Program-made: the position numbers and the translations under genes
The notes under the pieces: generated by a model
Told to the model about the DNA's origin: nothing
Databases searched by the model: none
What the model saw: only the letters and a program-made list of their open reading frames with translations
DNA from: Heliopora coerulea
Lineage: Eukaryota > Cnidaria > Anthozoa > Scleralcyonacea > Helioporidae
Length of the DNA stretch: 64,000 nucleotides
Assembly (NCBI GenBank): GCA_030142905.1
Contig: JASJOG010000159.1
Coordinates: forward strand, 434,001-498,000
Direction of reading: 5' to 3'
In this document: piece after piece, positions 24,479 through 34,612 of the stretch
How positions within the stretch are numbered: position 1 is the stretch's first letter
Layout of the letters: every line of letters starts with the position of its first letter

Positions 24479-25468
24479 GAATATTATTTTCCGTATTTCA
24501 TACCTAAGGATGGTATTAGTGTTATTAACGGCCTAAACATCAAGCTATGTTCCATAACCTTAGGTGTCTAGAGTTTTCGGGAAAATCTTGTCCGTGCCCA
24601 ACAATCGAATTTTCTTTTGAAATAAAGGGCTTTCATTATTATTACAACTCGCACATCACCCAACTAAGCACAGTAGAAGGGGTCTCAGCCTGCTACGGGC
24701 TCCCAGCATCCCGCCAGGTAAGGCAACAACAGACATTACACATTTCAGGGAACTTGTGGGGAAAGGAAATTTTACCATTAATATGGATTTTAAGAAACAC
24801 TCACAGGGCCAGTAAGCCGTTACTCGCCCAACGTATTGAGTCAGGAATGAGTAAGGGATTTACAGCTCTCTAAATTCCCTAAAACTACTCCCCGATGCGT
24901 ACATCCAGTTTGACCTCAACAGTACTCTATTGCACTTCCAACCAGTTAAGGTCAGTTTAGGCGTGCCACTGCAAAGGTTAAGTGTAATTATTGTTTAATT
25001 CTTAAACTGGTGCGGATCTGTTTCAGCATTTAAGGCTGGTTTATCCTCAACCAACTAACGTTAGAGGCATCAGCCTGTCGTACAGATTTTCTTCTATTCC
25101 TTAGGCTAACAGGGCAGGTTTGCCAACACCTAAATGTAGTGCACTTGCAGCTGCCACCCAGTTAACACAAGCTTTCGGCTACCTGTCGACCCAGCTGACA
25201 AGGCAAAGGCGCCATTCCCTTGGTCATCTCACCAAAGCCTGCTAGTTTTATGGAGGCCACTGGCTCCAAATCGATGCCCTGCCTACCTACTTCTGGTTTT
25301 ATCTTGGAGTTTCCTTCTCCTAGATAATTTGCCATCCAAGGCTAAAGGGTCTCATCTACCCTTGGCTTAGGGATTGCTGGCACTTGCCAAAGGTCATACC
25401 CCGAACCCTGGTCGGCAGGAGCGTCCACATTCCCGTAGTAGGCTGAAGCTATGCTTGTCCTACTCCAG

Positions 25469-25470
<2 letters not shown>
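24479..25470. other. Unclassified, relatively GC-rich repeat-like block between two ATT microsatellites
   Basis: This kilobase is less AT-rich than its neighbours and bounded by ATT microsatellites. Part of it (about 24660-24750) recurs at 29470-29565 with TCCCGCCAGG and CAGACATT.CACATTTCA in common, so it contains a dispersed repeat. No protein domain or terminal inverted repeats were recognised. Confidence 0.45.

Positions 25471-25502
<32 letters not shown>
25471..25502. repeat. (ATT)n microsatellite at the outer edge of the inverted duplication
   Basis: A pure ATT run. Its complement, AAT units at 40087-40111, sits at the opposite outer edge of the right arm. Confidence 0.95.
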
Positions 25503-25503
<1 letters not shown>

Positions 25504-25785
25504 ATTTATTTGAAAGCTGTCTCCTGTGTATATTTATCGGTAAATAAAACAAAGCGGTTTTACACAAGGCATGGAACATAAGAATTGTTAATGGGTGTAA
25601 CGTACTGGGTGAAACGGTGCATTTTAGGAATCTAGGTGTACTCTCTCCCAGAAATCTTCAAATCTCTGTAGAACATCATCGGCATTCAAGTACAACAAAA
25701 AAGCTTTCTATCAATGATTAATCGAGTTAAATGTCTTCATAAGCCTTCAATTTTTTGTAGTGACCTTTATTTGTATAAAGCGTTT

Positions 25786-25882
25786 GACTCTCTCACGGCG
25801 GGATAAGACTTTCATGATTTTACTCTGACTAACGCCAGATGATTTTCCTCGTCAAAGGGAGATTTCCCGCCTGGAAAGAGTT
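25786..25882 (+). mobile_element. ~100-bp MITE family, copy 1
   Basis: Ends are GACTCTCTCACGGCGGGA and TCCCGCCTGGAAAGAGTT. The interior is ATTTTACTCTGACTAACGCCAG then TCGTCAAAGGGAGA. A counterpart lies at 39702-39803 in the right arm. Confidence 0.7.
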
Positions 25883-26041
25883 GAAAAAATCGTGTTGAGT
25901 ATCTAAGACTTCATCACCTAGCTCGCATTTTCTTTCGGACAGATAACTCCGGATAAACAATAGTTTGGCTACCCGATGCGTTTAAGAAGTAGTCATTCAG
26001 TTGAGAACAGATGATGGAAAAGAATTGACAATAGCCTACTA

Positions 26042-26139
26042 TTAACTCTTTCTCGGTGAGAGCTCTCCCTTTGACAAACAATCGTCAGCTGTTGCCAGAG
26101 TAAGATAATAGACGTCTTATGCCGCCGGGAAAGAGTCAA
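26042..26139 (-). mobile_element. ~100-bp MITE family, copy 2
   Basis: TTAACTCTTTCTCGG at one end and CCGGGAAAGAGTC at the other, with CCAGAGTAAGATAATAGA inside. Opposite orientation to copy 1. Confidence 0.65.
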
Positions 26140-26150
26140 TTTTGATGTTA

Positions 26151-26254
26151 TAACTCTTTGGATGTTATAATTTTTCGCCCTTTGACAAATAAAATCGTTT
26201 GGCGTTAGCCAGAGTTAAATAATGGAAGATCTTATCTCGACGGAAAAGAGTTAA
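26151..26254 (-). mobile_element. ~100-bp MITE family, copy 3
   Basis: TAACTCTTTGG and CGGAAAAGAGTTA ends with TTTGGCGTTAGCCAGAGTT inside. Its counterpart in the right arm is the decayed copy near 39512-39588. Confidence 0.6.
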
Positions 26255-27916
26255 GTGCCCAGATATTACTGTTCAGTTCAACTTTTTATTCCCCTTTTTA
26301 AGTCGTTTCCACAGAAGATTCTCTTCAAATGTAAGTTTCAGTTTAAGCTTTTTCAGTCAATGCTCGCACCCTATATATGCTCGCACCCTATATTTGTCTT
26401 CATTTTTAAGCAATTATTTTCAAGTTCAATATCCCTAATTCTAGGCCTTTTATTATTTTATACGACTAATAATACTTTTATCATATATTTCTCTTTATGA
26501 CCAACCATTTGAAACGTCAGGACTTTTATGGAAGGTATGAACAAGTGTCCCTTGTCTGGTCATAACAATGATAAAGTCGTGCATGATTTGAGTTGGCGTT
26601 CACCACGGATGTAGCATGATTTTATTTACGAGTTAGTGAACTAGTTTGACAAAAGTCTTCACCTCTTTTGTTTAGAACTCAACGATACAGAAAAATAAAA
26701 CTATTCGATTCAAATTATTAATTATTATTGGACCCTAATAAAGTTATTGTTGAGGCCAAGATCCTTCGGTTCCATGAACCTCTGCCACTCATGTATTGAT
26801 AGTGTAGGAAAAATATGTCATATTTGGGTGCATAAAGAGCGAAAGACCCAACTGAGATCTGTTGAGGGAAGTACAAAGTCTAAGCCCTTCGGTGAAATTG
26901 AAACACAAGTCTCCGGTACTCAAGACTTAAGAAAAAGAAAACAAAAACGAATTACAATATTGTTATTATATTGGAAAATAGTTTACATTATCTGATTTGA
27001 AACAGCGCCGTAATTCTTTACCGTAAAGTACCAGTACAACTTAAGAGTCGTTAAATTCTCATAATATATTATCATAATACTTATGTCAAAGCTACCAAGT
27101 ATACGCAACAGGGCTAAAAAGCGTAGCAATGACTTCGAAAGGATTTAAAGCAAATCATTACACTATATGCGTACTGATCAACCTCTTTCCAAACTCAATT
27201 TTTTTTGAAAAACAATTGTTTTGTTAATTGGTCAATATCATGATTGCATTCGCACATTAAGCTTAACTAAACAGAAAATCTAACCCACTGAAAGTCAACA
27301 AAAGCTCTCCAACATTGGAAAACGAAACACTAACCTCAGAATTAAAATTATTTGAATAAATTTCAAAAATTTAAGCATACGATTATTGAACAACTAACTG
27401 TACGGTTCATGCTGACATTGCCCTCGGGCTGTTCGAAGATCTGTTATTTGTTAATTACGTTGCACAAGCTTAACTTTTCAACATTTGAAATTCGGTGAAT
27501 GTTCACGACCCATTATTACTCGGAGATTCTTAATAACAATGGCATTGAACCATTTAACAGTTCAAGATATACCGAGAATGTCAATCCTTTAGGGAAACGT
27601 ACAAAGATGCCTACCTAAGGCGTTTCTTTGTCAAAAATCAGAGTTTTGGAGAGTTATTGTACCGTTACAGTTGCATGTTACGGTTCCAAATAAATGCTGC
27701 TTATCAGTGAAGGCGAGTTGATAACACAGCGATGACAAGACTAGTACAATTGGTCAGAGCACTTTGCCAAGGTCGTTTGCTATGCGTGGGAAAATGGGAC
27801 ACCAAGTCTGACATTTGGATATCAAATATCAATCTAAACTGATTAGCAATCGATTACAGAGCAAAATTAGTTCGTAAATTTCACCACCAAATTCAGTTAT
27901 AAGTTTATTACAGTAT

Positions 27917-27940
27917 CAGCTGCAACTAAAGCTATTTATA
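27917..27940 (+). promoter_or_regulatory. Shared receptor promoter motif: CAGCTGCAACT plus TATTTATA
   Basis: CAGCTGCAACT at 27917-27927 is followed by TATTTATA at 27933-27940, 58 bp before the start codon at 27998. The short distance implies a brief 5' UTR. CAGCTG is an E-box; use by a bHLH factor is inference. Confidence 0.5.
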
Positions 27941-27997
27941 CCTCGGGTGAAGACAAGCTGATTACAACCACGTTAAGTGTAGCCGTGATAAGAAGAA

Positions 27998-28969
27998 ATG
28001 AACTTAACAACAGAGAATGTGAAATTCCAAAAATCTTGTTCCTTGCTGGGCGAAGAAGTTAAAGTGATCGTTGCCTTTCCTTCGGCGACCTATTTCCTGG
28101 TTCATGTCGCTGCATGTGTTGTGAATGCCATCCTAACCATGGCAATTGTATTCTTGAACTCGGTCATCGTAATGGCCTACTGGAAATCCTTTAAATTGAA
28201 GGAAAAAGTGTCTTATTTCCTGATTATGGTGTTATCGCTCTCCGACCTTGGAGTTGGAACGATTGGTACTCTTATATTTACTTTGTTTATAGCCAGCGAA
28301 ATCATTGGAACAGCAAGATGTGGATTAATTTTCGCCAACACAAAAACCATCATTTTGTTAATAGGACTATCTGTCGCCACATTATCAGTGATTAATATCG
28401 AGAGATACATGAGCATTGTACACCCAATAGCACATCGGAACAAAGTTACAAAAAAGAGACTTTTAATATCGGTCGTCTTGATTTGGATTTTCTGTATGAT
28501 AATAGTTGGTGTATCTTTTTTCGAAAGACGAATAGCAATTTTTTTTTACATGATTTATTTATTTCATTTTCCAGTCCTTACGGTGTATGTTTATGCAAGA
28601 ATATTTTTAGCGATCAAAAGGCCACGTAGGCATCTGACATCTCCTACATCTGAAAATAAACCAACTAGTTATGACAGGGTCTTGGTAGAAAACTGTTTGG
28701 AACCTAAGAGCAGACATCGATTTTTACAAGATATTAAACTGCTCAAAACCTGTTTCGTTGTCATAATATGCTTTTTCGTCTGTTCTCTACCATTGCCTTT
28801 TATTCTTGCGGTAAATGTTACCGGATTAAACGGCTCGATATTAAAGACATGGGGTATGACATTTCTAATGATGAACTCTTGCCTAAACTCGGTAATACTC
28901 TTTTACAGAAATCGAATGTTAAGAAACGAAGCCAAATGGATTTTAAACAAAATAACTTATAAATCATAA
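27998..28969 (+). CDS. Class A (rhodopsin-like) GPCR, intact single-exon gene
   Basis: 323 residues, intronless, and the start is conserved among paralogues. N2 lies in an N-glycosylation sequon (NLT). TM1 (about 30-55) has FLNSVIVMAYW with N1.50. TM2 (63-85) has LSLSDL with D2.50. TM3 (98-122) runs from a Cys to NIERYMSIVHP, giving an intact E-R-Y. TM4 (140-160) has IWIFC with W4.50. TM5 (165-190) has FHFPVLTVYVYARI with P5.50 and Y5.58. TM6 (238-262) has CFFVCSLPLPF with P6.50. TM7 (270-295) has MMNSCLNSVILFYRNRMLR, where NSxxLF replaces the usual NPxxY. Extracellular loop 2 is only about five residues and has no Cys, so the TM3 Cys lacks its usual disulfide partner; short Cys-poor loop 2 is known from the melanocortin/adenosine-type branch, but the ligand is unknown. 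It is one of two intact copies in a decaying cluster. Confidence 0.9.
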   Translation: MNLTTENVKFQKSCSLLGEEVKVIVAFPSATYFLVHVAACVVNAILTMAIVFLNSVIVMAYWKSFKLKEKVSYFLIMVLSLSDLGVGTIGTLIFTLFIASEIIGTARCGLIFANTKTIILLIGLSVATLSVINIERYMSIVHPIAHRNKVTKKRLLISVVLIWIFCMIIVGVSFFERRIAIFFYMIYLFHFPVLTVYVYARIFLAIKRPRRHLTSPTSENKPTSYDRVLVENCLEPKSRHRFLQDIKLLKTCFVVIICFFVCSLPLPFILAVNVTGLNGSILKTWGMTFLMMNSCLNSVILFYRNRMLRNEAKWILNKITYKS

Positions 28970-29566
28970 AAATCTTCCTTCAGAAGCTGTCTATGAGAAT
29001 TAGGAATTTAGGACATGTGCTGTTCTAACAAGTTTTAAGAACCCTCAAAAGCTGGTGTTACGCATCGTAGAAGTATCCGTAAGTAATATATGTAGAAGCA
29101 AATGATTATTTAATTGGCTTTCCCTTTTAACAAGTGATTGGCTTGTAAAGATCTTACCTGTAAACAAGTTTTTTCTTTATAACTAGTAATTTTTTGTGTA
29201 GATCTTAGTTTTCATGTTTTTCTTCCGTTATTGCACACTCAATAACTGATAATAAATATTTCGACAACAAAAATGGAGCAAATTCGTTACGTAGATGAGA
29301 ATCTATAGAGTTGTAAACTTTTATTACTTTTAATCAGTTTTAAAATGGGAAAGACTAGAGAATTGGGAAAAAATTCACGGAATTGACTTTCAAGCACCTA
29401 GAGCGCAAGCTTGAACATAGATTCACGTTAATATCAATCAAATCTATGATTACAGCTCGCACACTACCATATTAAGGACAGTGGAAGAGGTCTTAGCCTG
29501 CTACGAGTGCCCAGTATCCCGCCAGGAAAGGCCCCAACAGACATTGCACATTTCATGGAAATTATT
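28970..29566. other. 3' flank of receptor and dispersed repeat fragment
   Basis: 28970-29400 parallels 23942-24330. At 29470-29565 is a diverged copy of the block at 24660-24750. No gene. Confidence 0.5.
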
Positions 29567-29870
29567 GTTATTACAATTCTATTTCAGAATCATCCTCAGG
29601 GTATTATGAAATGATAACTTCACAATTAACCTACACTACTGAAGTCAACTGAAAAATGTTGACTCGAGCGGGATTTGAACTCGCACCTTCGGGATACCGG
29701 TCCGCCGCTCTACCTGTTGAGCTATCGAGTCCACAGGGATTGGAGGCGAGTTTTTATCCAATTTAAGTGCACGAAATATTCTCGCGACAACTTAACGCTA
29801 TCCATGAGGATGGATGTGTAGTGTTTCAATTCTATTTCAGAATCATCCTCAGGGTATTATGAAATGATAA
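29567..29870 (-). mobile_element. tRNA-derived SINE, minus half of an inverted pair
   Basis: The tRNA-like segment is 29660-29733 on minus (A box TAGCTCAACAGGTAGAGC, B box GAGTTCAAATCCCG). It is flanked by the family's TTTTTCAGTTGACTTCAG side and its TTGTCGCGAGAAT side. The head folds poorly at the anticodon arm and has no T33, so it is not a functional tRNA. Confidence 0.8.
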
Positions 29871-30175
29871 CATTTTTCAGTTGACTTCAGTAGTGTAGGT
29901 TAATTGTGAAGTTATCATTTCATAATACCCTGAGGATGATTCTGAAATAGAATTGAAACACTACACATCCATCCTCATGGATAGCGTTAAGTTGTCGCGA
30001 GAATGTTTCGTGCACTTAAATTGGATAAAAACTCGCCTCCAATCCCTGTGGACTCGATAGCTCAACAGGTAGAGCGGCGGACCGGTATCCCGAAGGTGCG
30101 AGTTCAAATCCCGCTCGAGTCAACATTTTTCAGTTGACTTCAGTAGTGTAGGCTAATTGTGAAGTTATCATTGTT
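29871..30175 (+). mobile_element. tRNA-derived SINE, plus half of an inverted pair
   Basis: The tRNA-like segment 30049-30122 is identical to that of the minus copy. The two copies are arranged tail to tail, so about 300 bp on each side are near-perfect reverse complements. An RNA crossing both would form a very long hairpin. Confidence 0.85.
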
Positions 30176-30206
30176 ATTACTATTACTTAACTATCACTAT
30201 CACTAC

Positions 30207-30268
30207 CGTGGGGGGACTCAGAAATTTTCTGAGATAAAGCTTGAGAACAAACTTTTCATCATATATAT
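30207..30268 (+). mobile_element. SINE tail without head
   Basis: GACTCAGAAATTTTCTGAG, then AAGCTTGAGAACAAAC and CATCATATATAT, is almost identical to the tail at 30483-30545 of the next SINE. The tRNA-like head is missing. Confidence 0.6.
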
Positions 30269-30413
30269 CCAAGCTTACAAAACATCTACACTTAGTAAGA
30301 TGAAATTTACTTATACACAATATCACATTACAGGTATGTTCAGCTTTCAAGTACGAAAGAGGCATATCAATATTACGAACCAGGTCTCTAGTTAACATCA
30401 TACTTGCCGTCTG

Positions 30414-30580
30414 AGACCCTATAGTCTAGTGGTAAAACAACCGTACCGGCAATCGGGAGACACGGGTTCGATTCCCGTTGCGGAACTCAGAAATTTTCTG
30501 GGATAAAGCTTGAGAACAAACTTTTCATCATATATATATATATACATACATACGTGTGTGTGTGTGTATTTATGCTAGAA
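30414..30580 (+). mobile_element. tRNA-derived SINE (ATAGTCTAGTGG family) with TA/CA-rich tail
   Basis: The head 30418-30487 has A box TAGTCTAGTGG and B box GGGTTCGATTCCC. The tail repeats 30207-30268 and ends in (TA)n, (CATA)n and (GTGT)n to about 30580. It abuts the receptor fragment at 30585, so its arrival or an associated rearrangement may have removed the first half of that gene. Confidence 0.75.
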
Positions 30581-30584
30581 TAGT

Positions 30585-30928
30585 TTTTGCTATTAGATTT
30601 TCTCGCAGACGACTTACAGCTCGTTCCGAAATCGAGTCGTGTCGTTCTGATAATGCCAGGACACGAAACTCATCTAAACAGGGAAAAACGTCAATTTCTA
30701 AAAGACGTGAAACTCTTTAAAGGACATTTCCTCCTTATAATTTGCTTTTTACTCTGTATTGCACCAATTTTCATCCTAGGTAAAGCAAACATTAGCGACT
30801 TCAACAAGTTTGTATCGAGAAGATGGAGTACGACCTTTCTGCTGATGAACTCCAGCCTCAATTCTGTGATATTCTTTTGGAGAAATCGAATGCTTAGGAA
30901 AGAATTTAACGTTCGTTTATCATTGTGA
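30585..30928 (+). pseudogene. GPCR remnant: TM6-TM7 half only
   Basis: It encodes the end of intracellular loop 3 (EKRQFLKDVKLFKGHF), TM6 (LLIICFLLCIAPIFIL) and TM7 (LLMNSSLNSVIFFWRNRMLR), then a short tail. No TM1-TM5 sequence lies upstream, where SINE sequence begins at once. The last ~110 bp recur on the minus strand at 36537-36655 in the right arm, so the truncation predates the inverted duplication or was copied with it. Confidence 0.85.
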
Positions 30929-31057
30929 TGTGAATCTTCAGTAATCAGGAGATCTCTAATTTGTTTATTAATTCACATCTGCTTAATTAACCTTTCCAAA
31001 CTCGTTTAATGTTCACGACCCATTATTGCTTCCAGATTCTTAGCCTTAACAATGGTT

Positions 31058-31156
31058 TTAACTCTTAACAACGAGATTAGACTTCTACTATTTTACTCTG
31101 GCCAACGCCAGACGATTTTGCTCATCAGTGGGAGAGGTCCCGCCTGGAAAGAGTTC
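31058..31156 (+). mobile_element. ~100-bp MITE family, copy 4
   Basis: TTAACTCTTAACAACGAG start, ATTTTACTCTGGCCAACGCCAG interior and CCCGCCTGGAAAGAGTT end. A near-identical mirror copy is at 36304-36403. Confidence 0.7.
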
Positions 31157-32031
31157 AACAACTTAGCGGCTTAACATTATAATTTGAAACGAGGGTCTCC
31201 ATCACTTGAGATTTTGACACTGGTCGAAAAATGCGATGCTTTTGGTTTATCTTCTTGAGATTTGTCCAGCAAAATAGCTCGTTGATGAAATCCTCCGTCC
31301 TCCAGCTCAATTGTTTCCCAATTACAAATCTTAACATGAGCAATAATGATGTGTATCTGCCCTAACAAATATTTCAGGTGTCATTTCACATGTGAAACTG
31401 GAACAATATCATATATGAAATCTGCATTTTATACATCGAATTAAAACATTTTAACATATGAAGCTCTACCTTCATACGTGAAATTGCATATGAAATTTTT
31501 GTATGGGTGGGCCTTTAAGTATGTACTATTTGCAATATGAGCGGCGGTGTTGTATCGGATTTACACAAGCGACGATTTCAATCGAGAAAATAGCACGAAA
31601 ATTTAATGTAAATCAGTAGTTGTATCACTTGAAACAGCACGTGTGGTTGTACCACATTTACAACAACTGATTAAACTTTGAATTCTATTATTTTCTTTAT
31701 GAATTATTAACGAATATTATAGATGATGTTATCGGAGATGATAACAGAGAAGTGTTTGGAATGCAATTATCCGAGGCACAATACTGGAGGGATTAGTTTT
31801 GCATGTGAACAGGAACAGCCAAATCAGACATTGCTTTATCAAATATTTATATAAATCTTAATAACAGTCAATTACAGATGTTATCCATTTGTTTCATATA
31901 TTTTGCCACCAATTTTAGTTTTATGTTATTTACATCTGCTGCAGGAGTTAAAAGTATATATAGTTTGGTTATAGAATGGCCGATTCGTGCGATCTTAGAG
32001 GTGATACGAGGTGTAAGCCAAACAAGAAGAA
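31157..32031. other. Distal left arm, then start of spacer
   Basis: 31157-31561 is about 95% or more identical to the reverse complement of 35918-36303. The two arms carry matching open frames of 62-63 codons, but their content is not protein-like (no domain, no codon pattern), so identity reflects recent DNA duplication. At 31936-31965 a degenerate version of the receptor promoter motif (CTGCTGCAGGAG, then TATATATAG) precedes the pseudogene at 32032. Confidence 0.55.
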
Positions 32032-33000
32032 ATGAACTTAACAAAAGAGAATGTCAAATTAAAAAAAAACTTTTTCTAGCTTGACGAAAATTTTAATGTA
32101 ATCGTTGACTTTCCCTCCGAGACTTATTTCCTGACTCATGCCATCGCTTGTGTTTTGAATGCCATCCTCACCATCACAACTATATTCCTGAACTCCGTCT
32201 CGGTAATGGCTTACTGGAAATCCTCAAAGTTGAAGGAAAAAGTGTCCTACTTTCTGATCATGATATTATCCATCGTTGACCTTGGAGTCGGGACGATTGG
32301 TACTTCTTTAAATACTGTTTTTTTAGCCAGCGAAATTATTGGAACAGGAAACTGTGGATTATTTTTTGCCCAATGGAAAATTACTATAACATTAGTAGGA
32401 CTATCCATCGCCCCATTATCAGTGATCAATATTGAAAGATACATGGGTATCATTCACCCGATAGTTCATCGGAGCAAAGTAACCAAAAAAAAACTTTTAA
32501 AATTTGTCATTTTTATTTGGATTTTTTGTACAATAAGGTCTTGTTTATCGTTCTTCGAAAAACAAATAGCAATGTACGTTTATACAATATACTTACTTCA
32601 CTTTCCTGTACTTACGGTATATGCTTATGCAAGGATATTTTTCGCCATCAGGATGCGTCGTAGACATCTGACATCTCCAAGTAAAAGCACACCGAGTAGT
32701 AATGACAAGAACTTGGTCGGAAACTTCTCCAAACTAGAAAACAAACGTAAATTTTTACAAGAAATGAAACTACTCAAATCTTGTTTTCTCGTCGTTATTT
32801 GTTTCTCCGCCTGTATTCTGCCAGTTTGTCTCCTACCTTCATTAAATATGAGCGGGTTTAACTACTCGGTGTACAGAACCTGGGGCGAAACTCTTACGAT
32901 GATAAATTCGAGCCTGAATTCAGTGATACTCTTTTGGAGAAACCGAATACTAAGAAAGGAAGCGAAATGTATTTTAAAGAAAGTATTTTATAAATCATAA
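32032..33000 (+). pseudogene. Class A GPCR copy with a single early stop codon
   Basis: The start MNLTKENVKL is in the same place as in the intact paralogues. Codon 16 is TAG (32077-32079), where the intact gene has TTG. After it the same frame is open to the normal end: TM1 FLNSVSVMAYW, TM2 LSIVDL, TM3 NIERYMGIIHP with intact ERY, TM5 LHFPVLTVYAYARI, TM6 CFSACILPVCLL, TM7 MINSSLNSVILFWRNRILR. The next in-frame ATG lies at the end of TM1 (MAYW), so reinitiation would lose TM1. It sits in the spacer between the arms and is more diverged than the two intact copies. With one lesion it could be a recent loss, a segregating allele, or a readthrough product. Confidence 0.85.
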
Positions 33001-34604
33001 AAGTCTTTTTTCAACAGCCGTCTATGATGATCAGAATATATGACGCTCTAGCACGTGATTAAACTCTGGAAAGCTGGTGTTATGTGTCGGTTGACACAAA
33101 ATGATGTACATAAACGACAGATTATTTGACGTTGTATTCTTCTCAACTGGCTATAGAGCTGTGTAGATCTTAGCTATTGTCTTTTTACCTTCATTATTGT
33201 AGAATGAATAATTGATAATAAAGATTCAAAAACGCATGTTAAAAGGCTTAGGAGTAAGGAGGATTATTGCGAATTCCATCTTCCTTCCCTAGGAAACTGA
33301 GTCTGCGGCATAACTAAGGTGGGGGGAGGCAAAGGGGACAAATGCCCCAAGCGGCACTTTTACATGGGCGACATTTTGGCGATTAAACGTCGAATGATTT
33401 ATTTAACTGATGCTTGACGACCTACCTGTCGTATGAATTGATTAGGTTCACTGTTTAAACTTTTAGACTAGCTCGTTCAAAGTCTGTAATCACTCAAACT
33501 TAATTCTTCAGCAATCGGCATAAAAATTACGTTGCATACTTCAAGATACTTCCAGTTTTTGTTCGTTGCATTAACGAGTTCGTAACCACCGTCCAAACAT
33601 GAAAATTGATCGGTGATTCATAAATAAAACTGTTGTCTCGGATCGCTAGTTATTTGAATTCTCTCGACATATTTGGCAAACCGACTGGTAATCCAACCAT
33701 TCAAAGACAGCAGAGAGGCTGGTTGGTCAGTAAATTTTAATTTGTTTCAGTTAAAGTTGTAACAACGCTTAAGGAACTTGTTGACTATCCTGAGTCATTT
33801 GCAGTCGAAATTAGTTGACAAAAATGTAAGAATTTCCTAATTAGCGTCATAGACACCACGTCACACACTCAAGCTCCTCGTATGTCATTGATTATTCACC
33901 GTAGACTTTCTGAAGCTTGGCAGCACAGACTCATTGCTATTTTATTACAAATTAATTAAAACACTTTAGCTAGCTCATCATTTAACTCCAGAATTTGAAG
34001 CTACATTGCTAAATAATTTCTCTGCTTAGTAGCATGTCATAAATAGATAAAATTCAATAGATAAAAGTTTTATCTATTGAAAGAGATATCACGGATACCA
34101 TTGACTTTGATTCACTGATTGATACGTTTGCTGCAATCAAGGCCGGAAGAATTAAGTTATGGTTAAACTTTTATAACGGTGGGGATTACACTGCATAATC
34201 ACTGCACTAAATTAACCTTTAGGACCTTTTCTAAGAAATGCAAACTCCAATTAACAATCTTTGGCCCATTAAAGCTCGAAGACTGCCACTAATTGAAGCC
34301 TTAAACTTTTATGCAGTAATGCGCTGACGGGCGCTAATAACGTCAAGGACCACAGTAGTTTTTATGGCTATTTTGGTTTGTTGGTTTTCTTGCTATTTTT
34401 TGAGAACACAGGCATTAAATTGTTATTATATCCACAGGTATTTCTTCACTGTATAAAAAAAATGTTTCAAAATTACAAAGGTTTCTTTATATGGGGATTG
34501 GGGTACATCCATATATTATAAATTTTGAAATATCAAATAAACCTTACCACAGTTGAGTCATCATGTGATTTTTAGCTATTTCCAACCTTCATTCTTAAGG
34601 GGGG
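33001..34604. other. Spacer of the inverted duplication, no gene recognised
   Basis: At 33300-33360 CTGCGGCATAACTAAGG and GGGGACAAATGCCCC suggest a DNA-transposon terminus; no partner end was confirmed. The remainder is AT-rich without coding signal. Confidence 0.4.
34053..34081. repeat. Perfect 14-bp inverted repeat with 1-nt loop
   Basis: TTCAATAGATAAAA, then G, then the exact reverse complement. It lies close to the middle of the spacer between the inverted arms. Confidence 0.85.
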
Positions 34605-34612
34605 TGGCATAC

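Larger units (their letters stand above)
25883..27916. other. 5' flank of the receptor at 27998, no gene recognised
   Basis: Apart from the two MITE copies no element or gene was recognised. The block from about 27000 to 27997 is diverged from 21830-22973 (direct duplication) and close to the reverse complement of 37711-38640 (inverted duplication). Confidence 0.5.
25505..31561 (+). repeat. Left arm of a large inverted duplication containing a receptor gene
   Basis: This arm is reverse-complementary to 35918-40096. Matching points include 25505-25640 with 39980-40096, the receptor at 27998-28969 with that at 36769-37710 on minus, and 30806-31561 with 35918-36655. About 1.7 kb of the left arm (29083-30805), holding SINEs and part of a receptor fragment, is absent from the right arm. 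Confidence 0.9.

Noticed and set aside
31155..31368. Short open frames conserved between 31155-31368 (-) and 36094-36307 (+)
   Set aside because: Conservation follows from the near-identical inverted duplication; overlapping frames in two registers are equally conserved and no protein features are visible.
32155..33000. A 281-residue receptor starting at 32155
   Set aside because: The codon there is TTG inside TM1, not an ATG. The true start is 32032 and is followed by a stop at codon 16, so this is treated as a pseudogene.
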